A stretch of DNA of 33,142 nucleotides from a virus. Below, piece by piece: positions 1-8,424 of the stretch. Position numbers and translations under genes: made by a program. How positions within the stretch are numbered: position 1 is the stretch's first letter; each line of letters begins with the position of its first letter. Under the pieces are notes generated by a model that was not told the origin of the DNA, did not search any database, and saw nothing but the letters and a program-made list of their open reading frames with translations. The stretch spans positions 1-33,142 of the IMG/VR virus record IMGVR_UViG_3300013126_000126. One strand, written 5' to 3'.

Positions 1-3000
1 CAAAATATTAGAAAGACAGGCAGTTTGGTAACTCTTGATTATGTCGAGCGTCTTTATTTTAGACAACCATTTGCATCTAGAGTTGAAAATGTTACTCCAT
101 TCTTGGTTACATTTTATTCTGGAGAAATCAAACTCACTCCAAATTCGGACACTTGGATTGACACAAGAAGAGTTAATGCGAGCACCGTTAGACAAACTGC
201 TACATTTGATGCCGCTGTTTCAATTCTTGGTGTAAATGCACAAACTGGATTTAGTGAAGTTAATTGGGGCGCGTGGGAAACTAACTGGACATCAGAGAGA
301 GTTGTAAACACAAGAATTGAAAGTAGCACAACTCAAGGTGCTGCAAGAACTGCTATAACTGATGTAGATTTCAGTTCAGATAATTTCGCAGTTGGTGGTG
401 GTAATATTGGCGCACGATCTGCATCTGGTCGTAGTAATGTTAATATCACAACACAAACTAATCAAACCAACTTTACCACTAGAAACACCACCACAACCAC
501 TAGAGATACGTTTACGTTAGAGAGAACGATGCAAGACATCGAAACCTCAACTAGACAATCAAGAGATGGTATTCAGTTTCAAATTACTCCCAGTGAGACT
601 AGAGATAGCCTGGGCGATAGAATTGTAAGTAGAGATATTATTCCATTTATGAGATCTAGAAATATTGAATTTAATATTTCTAAATTGAAACCACTGACTC
701 GTTTTTATGGATTTTTCGACGCTATTGATGTAACTCAATATTTGACTCCAAAACTTCTAGAAATCACAATGACTTCTGGAACGTTTTCAATTGGTGAAAC
801 AGTATTTGGTTATACTGCGGAGGAATTGAGAAGAGGAGATTCTCCATCATTTGTGTTTAGATTATGCACTCCAAATCATAAGGAAGGGCCTTTTAATGCT
901 CCTACAAATAACTATGGAAATAATCCATATATTAATAATGCAATCATCCCATCTAACTATTCATCCTCATCAACTATCTTAAATGTAGACACCTTTAGTC
1001 TTTCATCAGAGGTTCAGGGGCAGTTTAGAGGTCAGGTCAGAAATGGAATGTTACTCAGGGGTCAAACAAGTGGAGCTCAAGCCACGGTTTCGAATCTTCG
1101 ATTAATTAGTGACTCTATTGGTAAGTTAAAAGGATGTTTTCTTATTCCTGATCCGAATCTTGTTGGTAACCCAAGATGGGAAACTGGAACTAAAACATTT
1201 AAATTTAGCACTAGCCCTGTGAACAGTTTAATCGCAGGAACTGTGACTAGTTCTGCTGAATCAAATTTCTACGCTCAAGGTGAACTACAAACGGTCCAAG
1301 AAACGGTTTTAAGCACCAGAGTTCCGCAGATTAGAAGGATCAATCATCAAGATACTAGAGTTCAATCATCTACAACATCTAGACAACTTGGGCCAGATCG
1401 ATTATCTATTAATACAGAAACTCTCGGTCAAATTACAGAGACACAAACTGCAGGAGTCCGCACTCAACAAATCACCGGTGTTGATTTAAATGTCGTTGAA
1501 CAGAATATCTTCAACATCACTAATGTCACTAATGTCACTAATAATAATTTCGGAGGGCGCCGCTTCGATCCCCTAGCACAAACATTTACGGTTGATCAAG
1601 CGACTGGTGTTTTCATTACTAGTGTGGAAGCATTTTTCCAATCTAAAGATGATACACTACCAGTTATTTGTGAGTTAAGAACTGTTGAAACAGGTCTTCC
1701 GACTTCTAAAGTATTACCATTCGCACAAATTACGTTAGATTCAAACCTAGTAAATATTTCTCAAGATGCTTCAATTTCAACTAAATTTACTTTTGAATCT
1801 CCAGTTTATTTGACTGGTGAAACTGAATACTGTGTTGTTCTTCTAAGCGACTCTACAAATTATAATGCCTGGATCGCTAGAATGGGTGAAGTTGATATTT
1901 CAACAAGAAATCTTCCAGACGCTCAACAGACAATTATTACACAGCAACCATATCTTGGATCTCTGTTTAAATCACAAAACGGTGGAACTTGGGATCCAAG
2001 TCAATATGAAGATCTCAAGATGACACTCAATAAGGCTGTGTTTAATACACAATCTGGTGTTGCTAGATTCTTTAATCCAGTTTTGAGTGAAGGTAATAGA
2101 CAAGTCATAACTCTGCCACCAAGCCCTATTCAAATTCTTTCAAGAAAAGCAATTGTTGGTCTTGGCACAACGTTCACAGCTCCAACTGGATTGATTCCCG
2201 GTGTTACAATCACTAAAAGTGGTAATTTGAGTGCATCTGCAAAACTCATCTCTACTGCTGGTATTGCAAGTGTTGGATCTCAAACTCTCTCAATCATTAA
2301 TGCTGGTGTAGGATATACGCCTTCAAGTGGAAGTTTAACATATAGTAGTATTCCTTTAGTGACTTTAACTGGATCTGGATCTGGAATGATCGGAAATGTT
2401 ACAGTTTCTAATGGTGAAATTTCTGCAGTGACAGTTACAAATGGTGGTAAGAATTTTGCAGTTGGAGACACAGTTGGAATTAGCACTCTTGGACTTGGAA
2501 ATGGTGCTGGAGATATTTTAACAGTTGGAATTATAACCTCCACAAATACTCTCATTCTAGATCAAATTCAAGGTTCATTTATAACTGGTGTGGGGACTAT
2601 TACATTTAATAATGGTTCTAACGTTGTTGTCATTGGAAATGGATGCACAATTAGCTCTTTTGATGTTAATACGACTAATGATGGTTTACATTTTAAGGTA
2701 AACCATCGTGCTCATGCAATGCACGCTTTTAATAATCTTGTAAAAATTTCCAATGTTGAATCTGATGTTCCTGTGACAACTTTGACTGCTGATTATGATA
2801 GAACTTCAACTGCAAATATATCAGTCGTATCTTCTTCCAATTTTAACACATTTGAATCTGTCGGTGTAGGAACAACGAATCATGGTTATTTAAAAATTGG
2901 TAATGAAATTATTTCATACACCGGAACAGCTACAGGTGCAATCACTGGCATTACAACCAGAGGCATTGATGAAACTGGAGTTTTCTCTTATCCTGCAGGC

Positions 3001-4023
3001 ACAGAAGTCAAGAAGTATGAACTTGGGGGTGTTTCACTAAGAAGAATTAACAGGACTCATGATATGAATAGTCCAGATGTTACGGTTCCAAATGAAAAGG
3101 ATTTGGATTTTTATCATATTAAAGTAAATATGGATAGCAATGGAACTGATAGAAGTGGAGGTTCTTTCCCTGATCTTTATTTTTCCTCCACTAAACAAAC
3201 AGGTGGTGATAGTGTCACTGCAACTCAAAATATTCAATTTGAGACTCTTACACCAAATATTCAAACAATGACTCCACCAGGAACTTCTGTTTCTGGAAGA
3301 GTAAGAACTATTTCTGCAACTAGTGTTGGCGGCAATGAGGAGTCTTTTATTGATCAAGGATTTGTGTCTATTGATCTTGCTGGTCAAAATACATTTAATA
3401 CTCCAAGACTAATCGCGTCTCAAATTAATGAGCAGAGTAAACTCTCTGATCTACCAGGAAATAAATCGTTCACTCTTGAAACTATTTTAATTAGTGGAGA
3501 TTCAGATGTTTCACCAGTCATAGATTTGGACCGTGTAAATGTTTGCACAACAACAAATAGAATCAATAACCCTGTCACAAATTTTGCAACAGATTCTAGA
3601 GTTAACATCACTGGTCTAGATCCTTGTGCTTCAACTTATGTTTCTCGTTTGGTGGTGCTTGAAAATCCTTCCACAGAACTTAGAGTTCAACTTGCCGCAT
3701 ATCGGAGATCTTCTGCAGACATCAGAGTTTTCTATAAAATTATTTCTGAGGGCTCTGTAGAAAACAGTATGAATCAAAACTTTGAGCCCTTCCCAGGCAC
3801 AAACAATTTTACACAATCCGGAACTGTTTTAAATCCATCTAATAGTAATGGTCTTCCAAATACTTTGGTAACTCCAAGTTCTGATATTTCTTTTAAAGAT
3901 TATCAGTTCTCTAGTGGCCCTCTCCCTAAATTTACTAAATTCCAAATCAAAATTGATATGGTTGGAACAAATCAGGCTGAACCACCTTACATTAAAGATC
4001 TCAGAGCGATTGCACTTGCATAA
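1..4023 (+). CDS. Large virion structural protein (tail/baseplate associated), 5' end outside window
   Basis: The frame is open from base 1 (it reads QNIRKTGS before the first possible TTG start at 25), so the gene begins upstream and at least 1340 residues are present. I recognise it as the very large structural protein that cyanomyoviruses carry just upstream of gp13. The protein is rich in Thr, Asn, Ser and Gly, has no membrane segment, and looks like a string of beta domains. Around residues 760-830 of the visible part (2280-2450) there is a Gly-rich segment with a GVGY...P pattern also found in gp14. Around 2881-3000 a motif LKIGNEIISY followed by a TRGI...PAGTEV stretch recurs in gp15. 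The stop overlaps the next ATG (TAATG). The tail/baseplate role is inferred from position and composition; the exact T4 counterpart is not clear. Confidence 0.75.
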   Translation, partial: QNIRKTGSLVTLDYVERLYFRQPFASRVENVTPFLVTFYSGEIKLTPNSDTWIDTRRVNASTVRQTATFDAAVSILGVNAQTGFSEVNWGAWETNWTSERVVNTRIESSTTQGAARTAITDVDFSSDNFAVGGGNIGARSASGRSNVNITTQTNQTNFTTRNTTTTTRDTFTLERTMQDIETSTRQSRDGIQFQITPSETRDSLGDRIVSRDIIPFMRSRNIEFNISKLKPLTRFYGFFDAIDVTQYLTPKLLEITMTSGTFSIGETVFGYTAEELRRGDSPSFVFRLCTPNHKEGPFNAPTNNYGNNPYINNAIIPSNYSSSSTILNVDTFSLSSEVQGQFRGQVRNGMLLRGQTSGAQATVSNLRLISDSIGKLKGCFLIPDPNLVGNPRWETGTKTFKFSTSPVNSLIAGTVTSSAESNFYAQGELQTVQETVLSTRVPQIRRINHQDTRVQSSTTSRQLGPDRLSINTETLGQITETQTAGVRTQQITGVDLNVVEQNIFNITNVTNVTNNNFGGRRFDPLAQTFTVDQATGVFITSVEAFFQSKDDTLPVICELRTVETGLPTSKVLPFAQITLDSNLVNISQDASISTKFTFESPVYLTGETEYCVVLLSDSTNYNAWIARMGEVDISTRNLPDAQQTIITQQPYLGSLFKSQNGGTWDPSQYEDLKMTLNKAVFNTQSGVARFFNPVLSEGNRQVITLPPSPIQILSRKAIVGLGTTFTAPTGLIPGVTITKSGNLSASAKLISTAGIASVGSQTLSIINAGVGYTPSSGSLTYSSIPLVTLTGSGSGMIGNVTVSNGEISAVTVTNGGKNFAVGDTVGISTLGLGNGAGDILTVGIITSTNTLILDQIQGSFITGVGTITFNNGSNVVVIGNGCTISSFDVNTTNDGLHFKVNHRAHAMHAFNNLVKISNVESDVPVTTLTADYDRTSTANISVVSSSNFNTFESVGVGTTNHGYLKIGNEIISYTGTATGAITGITTRGIDETGVFSYPAGTEVKKYELGGVSLRRINRTHDMNSPDVTVPNEKDLDFYHIKVNMDSNGTDRSGGSFPDLYFSSTKQTGGDSVTATQNIQFETLTPNIQTMTPPGTSVSGRVRTISATSVGGNEESFIDQGFVSIDLAGQNTFNTPRLIASQINEQSKLSDLPGNKSFTLETILISGDSDVSPVIDLDRVNVCTTTNRINNPVTNFATDSRVNITGLDPCASTYVSRLVVLENPSTELRVQLAAYRRSSADIRVFYKIISEGSVENSMNQNFEPFPGTNNFTQSGTVLNPSNSNGLPNTLVTPSSDISFKDYQFSSGPLPKFTKFQIKIDMVGTNQAEPPYIKDLRAIALA

Positions 4024-4256
4024 TGTCAAAATACATTCCTGTCGAGGGTTTTGCAGGTCTCTATCGAGACTCTAATTCTCAAGCTATTATTAACAGAGAC
4101 CGATCAGCTTATGAAACTTACATAGCTCAAAGAGACGCTATGCAATCAAAAGCTGAGCAGTTTGAACAGATGAAACAAGAACTTGATAATGTAAAAAATG
4201 ACATTGGTGACATCAAAGATATGTTATCCACCATAGTGCAGAAACTAAATACTTAA
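4023..4256 (+). CDS. Small conserved cyanophage protein with C-terminal coiled coil
   Basis: This 77-residue protein starts at an ATG overlapping the previous stop by one base, so it is translationally coupled to the large structural gene. Residues 1-25 (MSKYIPVEGFAGLYRDSNS...) look like a short ordered head. Residues 30-75 are charged and heptad-like (EQFEQMKQELDNVKNDIGDI), predicting a coiled coil. I recall similar small proteins at this place in other cyanomyoviruses, but no function is known to me. An oligomeric virion or assembly role is inferred only from its position between a tail protein and the neck genes. Its last codons contain the late-promoter-like element for gp13. Confidence 0.7.
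   Translation: MSKYIPVEGFAGLYRDSNSQAIINRDRSAYETYIAQRDAMQSKAEQFEQMKQELDNVKNDIGDIKDMLSTIVQKLNT
4244..4251 (+). promoter_or_regulatory. Late-promoter-like element ACTAAATA(CTT) before gp13
   Basis: ACTAAATA lies 27 bases before the gp13 ATG and continues as CTT. The ten-base string CTAAATACTT occurs at the same distance upstream of three other genes in the window. It resembles the T4 late consensus TATAAATA except for the first two bases. It sits inside the last codons of the preceding gene. Confidence 0.5.
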
Positions 4257-4270
4257 TAAAGGTTAGATGA

Positions 4271-5113
4271 ATGGCTCAACCAAGTTCCAGAAGCGGTTTA
4301 ATTGATTATGCCAAGAGACAACTTGGATATCCTGTTTTGGAAATCAACGTTGCGGATGAGCAATTTGAAGATCTATTGGATGACGCTGTTCAAGTCTTTC
4401 AAGAGAGACACTATGATGGTATCGCAAGATTATATTTAAAATATAAAATTACACAGGCTGATATTGATAGAGGCAGATCGAGAGGTGGTAATTCTGTTGC
4501 AGGTATTGGCACCACGACAGCAACGGCAACAATCGACGGATCTCCTGTAACATTTTCACTTGAAGAGAATAGTAACTACATTCAAATTCCACCATCTGTT
4601 ATTGGCATCAACAATATTTTTAAAATTAGATCAGATACTGTATATGATGGTTTGTTCAATATTCGTTATCAATTATTTTTAAATGACTTATATCAGTTCA
4701 GTTCTGTTGATCTTCTTCAATATTCAATGGTTCAAACCTATCTTGAAGATATTTCCTTTCTATTAAACCCAGAAGTTAGATATCGTTTTAACACTCGACA
4801 AGATAAGTTGTTTATTGATGTGGATTGGTCACAGATTACAGTAGATGATCACTTTGTTATTGATTGTTTTAGGATTTTAGATCCCAATGACTTCACCAGA
4901 GTTTATAATGATCCATTTTTAAAAAAATATTTCACCGCCCTTTGTAAAAAACAGTGGGGTATGAATTTGATTAAGTTTCAGGGTGTTCAACTTCCAGGTG
5001 GTGTTCAATTAAATGGAAGACAAATTTATGAAGACGGTATACGAGAATTGTTGGAAATAGAGGCTAAGATGGCATCCACCTATGAAATGCCTCCTCTTGA
5101 TATGATAGGATAA
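4271..5113 (+). CDS. 13: Neck protein gp13
   Basis: This 280-residue protein is close to T4 gp13 (309). Gp13 and gp14 form the neck that closes the filled head and receives the tail. The N-terminus (IDYAKRQLGYPVLEINVADEQFEDLLDDAVQVFQ, shown here as two pieces: IDYAKRQLGYPVLEIN and ADEQFEDLLDDAVQVFQ) is the recognisable family signature. The C-terminal part (KQWGMNLIKFQGVQLPGG, about residues 225-245) is also typical. The start is preceded by AAAGG about eight bases upstream. The gene ends in TAATG, overlapping gp14 by one base. Order 13-14-15-16 is that of other T4-like cyanophages. A short Thr/Ala/Gly-rich insert at residues 75-100 is an elaboration relative to T4. Confidence 0.9.
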   Translation: MAQPSSRSGLIDYAKRQLGYPVLEINVADEQFEDLLDDAVQVFQERHYDGIARLYLKYKITQADIDRGRSRGGNSVAGIGTTTATATIDGSPVTFSLEENSNYIQIPPSVIGINNIFKIRSDTVYDGLFNIRYQLFLNDLYQFSSVDLLQYSMVQTYLEDISFLLNPEVRYRFNTRQDKLFIDVDWSQITVDDHFVIDCFRILDPNDFTRVYNDPFLKKYFTALCKKQWGMNLIKFQGVQLPGGVQLNGRQIYEDGIRELLEIEAKMASTYEMPPLDMIG

Positions 5114-6516
5114 TGTTAAATCCATTTTTTCTACAAGGATCTCAAGGTGAACAAAACCTTGTCCAGGATTTAATCAATGAACAACTCCGCATGTATGGAG
5201 TAGAGTGTTATTATATTCCTAGAAAACTCCTAGCAACAAAAAGTGTTATTAAAGAGGTCATTCGTTCAGTTTATGATCAAACATTTCCGTTAGAAGTTTA
5301 TCTTTCAAACTTTGAAGGGCCAGCGGGTCAGAGAGAGGTTCTTACAAAGTTTGGTATTCGTGCGACAGAAGAATTTAATCTTGTTATTTCAAAGGAAAGA
5401 TTTGAAAGTTATATTACGCCGTTCTTAGAGTCTTCATCCACAGATTATGTTCTAACTGCAAGACCAAAAGAGGGAGATCTGATTTATTTTCCTTTGGGTG
5501 AAAAGCTGCTTGAAATTAAATTTGTAGAGCATGAAAAACCTTTTTATCAATTACAAAAACTTTATGTCTATGAATTAACTTGTGAACAATTTGAATATGA
5601 AGATGAAGTTATTGACACTGGTGTGGATGAAGTTGATTCAATCGTTCAGACCGATGGTTATATCACCAGAATTGTAATGTCTGGTATTGGAAGCACAGCT
5701 CTTGCAAACACTGGTGTTGTCAATAATGCCGTTCAGAGACTGTTCTTACAAAATGATGGTTATGGGTATCTGTCTGCACCAACGGTGTCTATCAGCACGT
5801 CTCCAGATATAAGTGCAACTGCAGTCGCCATTATGACATCCAGATCTGGAGTTGCGACTGGATTATCAATTAACCGTCTGTTGTTAATTAACCCTGGCAG
5901 AGGATACTTAGGAATTCCAACTGTTACAATGTCTGGAACTGGAATCGCAACCGCAGGTATCACAACACTAGGTTCAATCGGTATTGTGACAATTACCAGT
6001 GGTGGATCTGGATACACCACCACACCATCAGTTACCTTCTCTGCGCCACCCTCAGGAACCACTGCGACAGGTGAAGCCATTCTTGGTGCAGGCGGGACAA
6101 TTAGTGCGATTTATATCAGCAATGCGGGTAGTGGATACACAACAGCTCCAACAATTACAATCGGTGCTGCGACAACGATTGGGTTAGGAACTTACATATT
6201 TAATGAAAGATTACTCTTCCAATCTGGAACTGGTGCAGGATCCACTCAAAGTGCAAGAGTTAAAACTTGGGATGCGGGATCTAAAACTCTTGATGTTTCT
6301 AGTGTCACATCACTTAACTTTAAAGTTGGTGATAAAGTCACTGGTCAACAATCTGGTGCAGTTTATATAATTAAATCAATCGATACTGATACCCCCACTG
6401 GATTTGCAACAGACCTTAATCTCTCCGCAAAACAATATGCGGATAATAAAGATATTGAGACTGAATCTGATTCAATTATTGACTTTACAGAAAGAAACCC
6501 ATTTGGCACATTCTAA
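5113..6516 (+). CDS. 14: Neck protein gp14 with Gly-rich repeat insertion
   Basis: The first 170 residues match the gp14 neck family (MLNPFFLQG, MYGVECYYIPRK, FGIRATEEFNLVISKERFE). At 467 residues it is far longer than T4 gp14 (256). The extra length is a segment (about residues 190-430) holding at least four copies of a GxGY-x3-P-T/S-V-T/S-I/F repeat, starting near 5752, 5890, 5998 and 6121. The gp14 C-terminal tail (DSIIDFTERNPFGTF) returns at the end, so the repeats are an insertion rather than a fusion at the terminus. Such Gly-rich beta repeats are common in surface-exposed phage proteins, and I infer that they decorate the neck. The gene overlaps gp13 by one base. Confidence 0.88.
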   Translation: MLNPFFLQGSQGEQNLVQDLINEQLRMYGVECYYIPRKLLATKSVIKEVIRSVYDQTFPLEVYLSNFEGPAGQREVLTKFGIRATEEFNLVISKERFESYITPFLESSSTDYVLTARPKEGDLIYFPLGEKLLEIKFVEHEKPFYQLQKLYVYELTCEQFEYEDEVIDTGVDEVDSIVQTDGYITRIVMSGIGSTALANTGVVNNAVQRLFLQNDGYGYLSAPTVSISTSPDISATAVAIMTSRSGVATGLSINRLLLINPGRGYLGIPTVTMSGTGIATAGITTLGSIGIVTITSGGSGYTTTPSVTFSAPPSGTTATGEAILGAGGTISAIYISNAGSGYTTAPTITIGAATTIGLGTYIFNERLLFQSGTGAGSTQSARVKTWDAGSKTLDVSSVTSLNFKVGDKVTGQQSGAVYIIKSIDTDTPTGFATDLNLSAKQYADNKDIETESDSIIDFTERNPFGTF

Positions 6517-6519
6517 ATA
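6512..6519 (+). promoter_or_regulatory. Late-promoter-like element TCTAAATA(CTT) before gp15
   Basis: The string CTAAATACTTAGAAA begins at 6513, overlapping the gp14 stop, and lies 24 bases upstream of the gp15 ATG. It is identical over 15 bases to the element before the gene at 32361. Confidence 0.55.
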
Positions 6520-6536
6520 CTTAGAAAACTGTTGAT

Positions 6537-7583
6537 ATGTTAGGAACTTATTTTTACCACGAGATACTGAGAAAAACAGTTATCGCTTTTGGCACACTTT
6601 TCAATAACATTGAAATTCGACATAAAGATGCGAATGGAGTTGATTTTAGTGTCTTAAAAGTGCCTCTTGCGTATGGCCCTATTCAAAAGTTTCTTGCTAG
6701 AATTGAACAACAACCATCACTCAATCGAGAGATCGCTTTAACATTACCACGTCTCTCTTTTGAGATGACAGGTCTTCAATATGATCCATCAAGAAAAGCA
6801 TCGGTTGTGCAAACTTTTATAGCCGTGGATAATAATTCGAAGGCAAAAAAAGTTTATATGCCAGTTCCTTATAACGTTGGATTTGAACTTAATATTATGA
6901 CTAAATTAAATGATGATTCCTTACAAATTATAGAACAAATTCTTCCTTATTTTCAACCTGCATTTAATGTCACAATCAATCTAATTAGTTCCATTGGAGA
7001 GAAGAAAGATATTCCAGTCATTTTAGAAACCATCACACAAAATGATCAATATGAGGGTGGATTTGATAGTAGAAGAATTATGATTCATACTCTCAGATTC
7101 ACTGCAAAAACTCACTTATTTGGCCCTGTTGCGGATAACACAGAGGGTCTTATTAAAAGAGTTGATGTTGATCTCTATGGTAACACTAATATCACCACGG
7201 CAAAAAGAGTTCAGAGATACACTGCAACACCTAAGGCTTTACAAGATTATAACAATGATAATACTGCGGTTCTCAATGGTGCAATCAATAAAGATGTGAC
7301 TCAGATTACTCTTAATACAACGACGGGTCTTGCAAAAGATGGTAGAATTATTATCGACAATGAAATCATGTATATTAGATCTATTTCTGGTAACGTATTG
7401 ACTGTTTACAGAGCTTATGACGATACAGTTGCTGTAGAACATAATCATAATGCATCTGTTGATGCTCTGACTGATGCAGATGATGCACTTATTGATCCTG
7501 GTGATGATTTTGGTTTCAACGAGACATCATCATTCTTCACTGATAGTAAGAGATACAGTCAAGCACAAAATATAGACGTTTGA
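6537..7583 (+). CDS. 15: Tail sheath stabiliser and completion protein gp15
   Basis: The N-terminus (MLGTYFYHEILRKTVIAFGT, LFNNIEI) and the core (ALTLPRLSFEMTGLQYDP, KVYMPVPYNVGFELNI, about residues 62-125) are clear gp15 signatures. Gp15 caps the contractile tail and binds the neck. The protein has 348 residues against 272 in T4. The extra part is a C-terminal domain (about residues 240-320) containing GRIIIDNEIMYI and a HNHNASV turn. The same pattern occurs in the large structural protein at 2881-3000, which suggests a mobile beta domain. A late-promoter-like element lies 24 bases upstream. No strong Shine-Dalgarno is visible. Confidence 0.9.
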   Translation: MLGTYFYHEILRKTVIAFGTLFNNIEIRHKDANGVDFSVLKVPLAYGPIQKFLARIEQQPSLNREIALTLPRLSFEMTGLQYDPSRKASVVQTFIAVDNNSKAKKVYMPVPYNVGFELNIMTKLNDDSLQIIEQILPYFQPAFNVTINLISSIGEKKDIPVILETITQNDQYEGGFDSRRIMIHTLRFTAKTHLFGPVADNTEGLIKRVDVDLYGNTNITTAKRVQRYTATPKALQDYNNDNTAVLNGAINKDVTQITLNTTTGLAKDGRIIIDNEIMYIRSISGNVLTVYRAYDDTVAVEHNHNASVDALTDADDALIDPGDDFGFNETSSFFTDSKRYSQAQNIDV

Positions 7584-7590
7584 TAGATTT

Positions 7591-8007
7591 ATGAAAAACT
7601 TTGACTCTATAGAAGATGCTCTGGACATTGAAACATCAATTGTCCCGATGACAGAAACTGAAAAATCTATTATTGAAAAACCACAAGACAGTGATCAAAT
7701 TAAAAAAGACTATGAATATTCCAGAGGTAATTTATATTCTTTAATTGAAAAAGGTCAAGAGGCGGTGAATGGTATTCTTGAACTTGCACAAGAATCCGAT
7801 TCACCAAGAGCATATGAAGTTGCAGGTCAGTTAATTAAAAATGTAGCAGACACCACAGATAAATTGATTGATCTTCAAAAGAAAATGAAAGAACTTGATG
7901 AAGAACCAAATCGCGGGCCAACGAATGTGACTAACGCATTATTTGTAGGTTCGACCGCAGAGTTATCTAAACTGATCAAGGCAAGCAAGAAGGAAGAAAC
8001 TAAATAA
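7591..8007 (+). CDS. 16: Terminase small subunit gp16
   Basis: This 138-residue protein (T4 gp16: 164) follows gp15 as in T4. Small terminase binds the packaging initiation site and regulates the TerL motor at the portal. The central part is helical and typical of the family: KKDYEYSRGNLYSLIEKGQE, then AQESDSPRAYEVAGQL and VADTTDKLIDLQKKMKEL (about residues 50-110). These helices correspond to the oligomerisation coiled coil of T4 gp16. Unusually, the large subunit does not follow directly; almost 4 kb of other genes lie between. The gene's last codons include an ACTAAATA element that may serve the next gene. Confidence 0.9.
   Translation: MKNFDSIEDALDIETSIVPMTETEKSIIEKPQDSDQIKKDYEYSRGNLYSLIEKGQEAVNGILELAQESDSPRAYEVAGQLIKNVADTTDKLIDLQKKMKELDEEPNRGPTNVTNALFVGSTAELSKLIKASKKEETK
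7999..8006 (+). promoter_or_regulatory. Possible late promoter ACTAAATA
   Basis: ACTAAATA sits at the very end of gp16, 22 bases before the next ATG, a spacing like that of the better late elements. It lacks the following CTT, so support is weaker. Confidence 0.35.
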
Positions 8008-8020
8008 TTAGAAAAGAAAA

Positions 8021-8356
8021 ATGGCAGAAATTCCTTCCGCTAATATTACCATTAATCAAGGTTTTGACTTTTCTAAAACTTTTGTTTCTAGAGAGTCTGA
8101 CGGAAGTGCATCTAATTTAACTGGCTTTACAGGTAAGGCACAGATTAAGAAACACCCAGATACATCAACATCAAAATCATTTTCGATTACAATCACTGCG
8201 GCTACTGGTCAAGTTGCAATTGCAATGACATCTGGAGTTACCTCTGATATAACTCCAGGGAGATATTTGTATGATGTTAAATTAACCTCCTCTGCAGGTG
8301 CTGTCTCTAGATTAACGCGAGGAACGGCTCTTGTAGTAGCAGGAATTACGACTTAA
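8021..8356 (+). CDS. Small beta-sandwich virion protein (BppU/Ig-like)
   Basis: The protein has 111 residues with no membrane segment. The pattern INQGFDFSKTF, GFTGKAQIKK, then TPGRYLYDVKLTSSAG and RLTRGTALVV resembles the small Ig-like/BppU N-terminal fold that phages use in baseplate or fibre attachment proteins. Cyanomyoviruses often have such a gene beside a fibre gene, as here. It is followed 68 bases later by a fibre-like protein. Its role as a virion protein, perhaps an adaptor for the downstream fibre-like protein, is inferred from fold pattern and neighbourhood. The start is supported by an A-rich leader only. Confidence 0.65.
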   Translation: MAEIPSANITINQGFDFSKTFVSRESDGSASNLTGFTGKAQIKKHPDTSTSKSFSITITAATGQVAIAMTSGVTSDITPGRYLYDVKLTSSAGAVSRLTRGTALVVAGITT

Positions 8357-8396
8357 ACTAACTCGTTTGTTAAATCTATCTTAGAATTAACTAAAC

Positions 8397-8404
8397 TATA
8401 AAGA
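8397..8404 (+). promoter_or_regulatory. Weak late-promoter-like element TATAAAGA
   Basis: TATAAAGA differs from the T4 late consensus at one base and lies 28 bases upstream of the fibre-like gene's ATG. Position fits the other late elements, but the mismatch makes it uncertain. Confidence 0.25.
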
Positions 8405-8424
8405 AAAACGAAAATGATAAAAAA

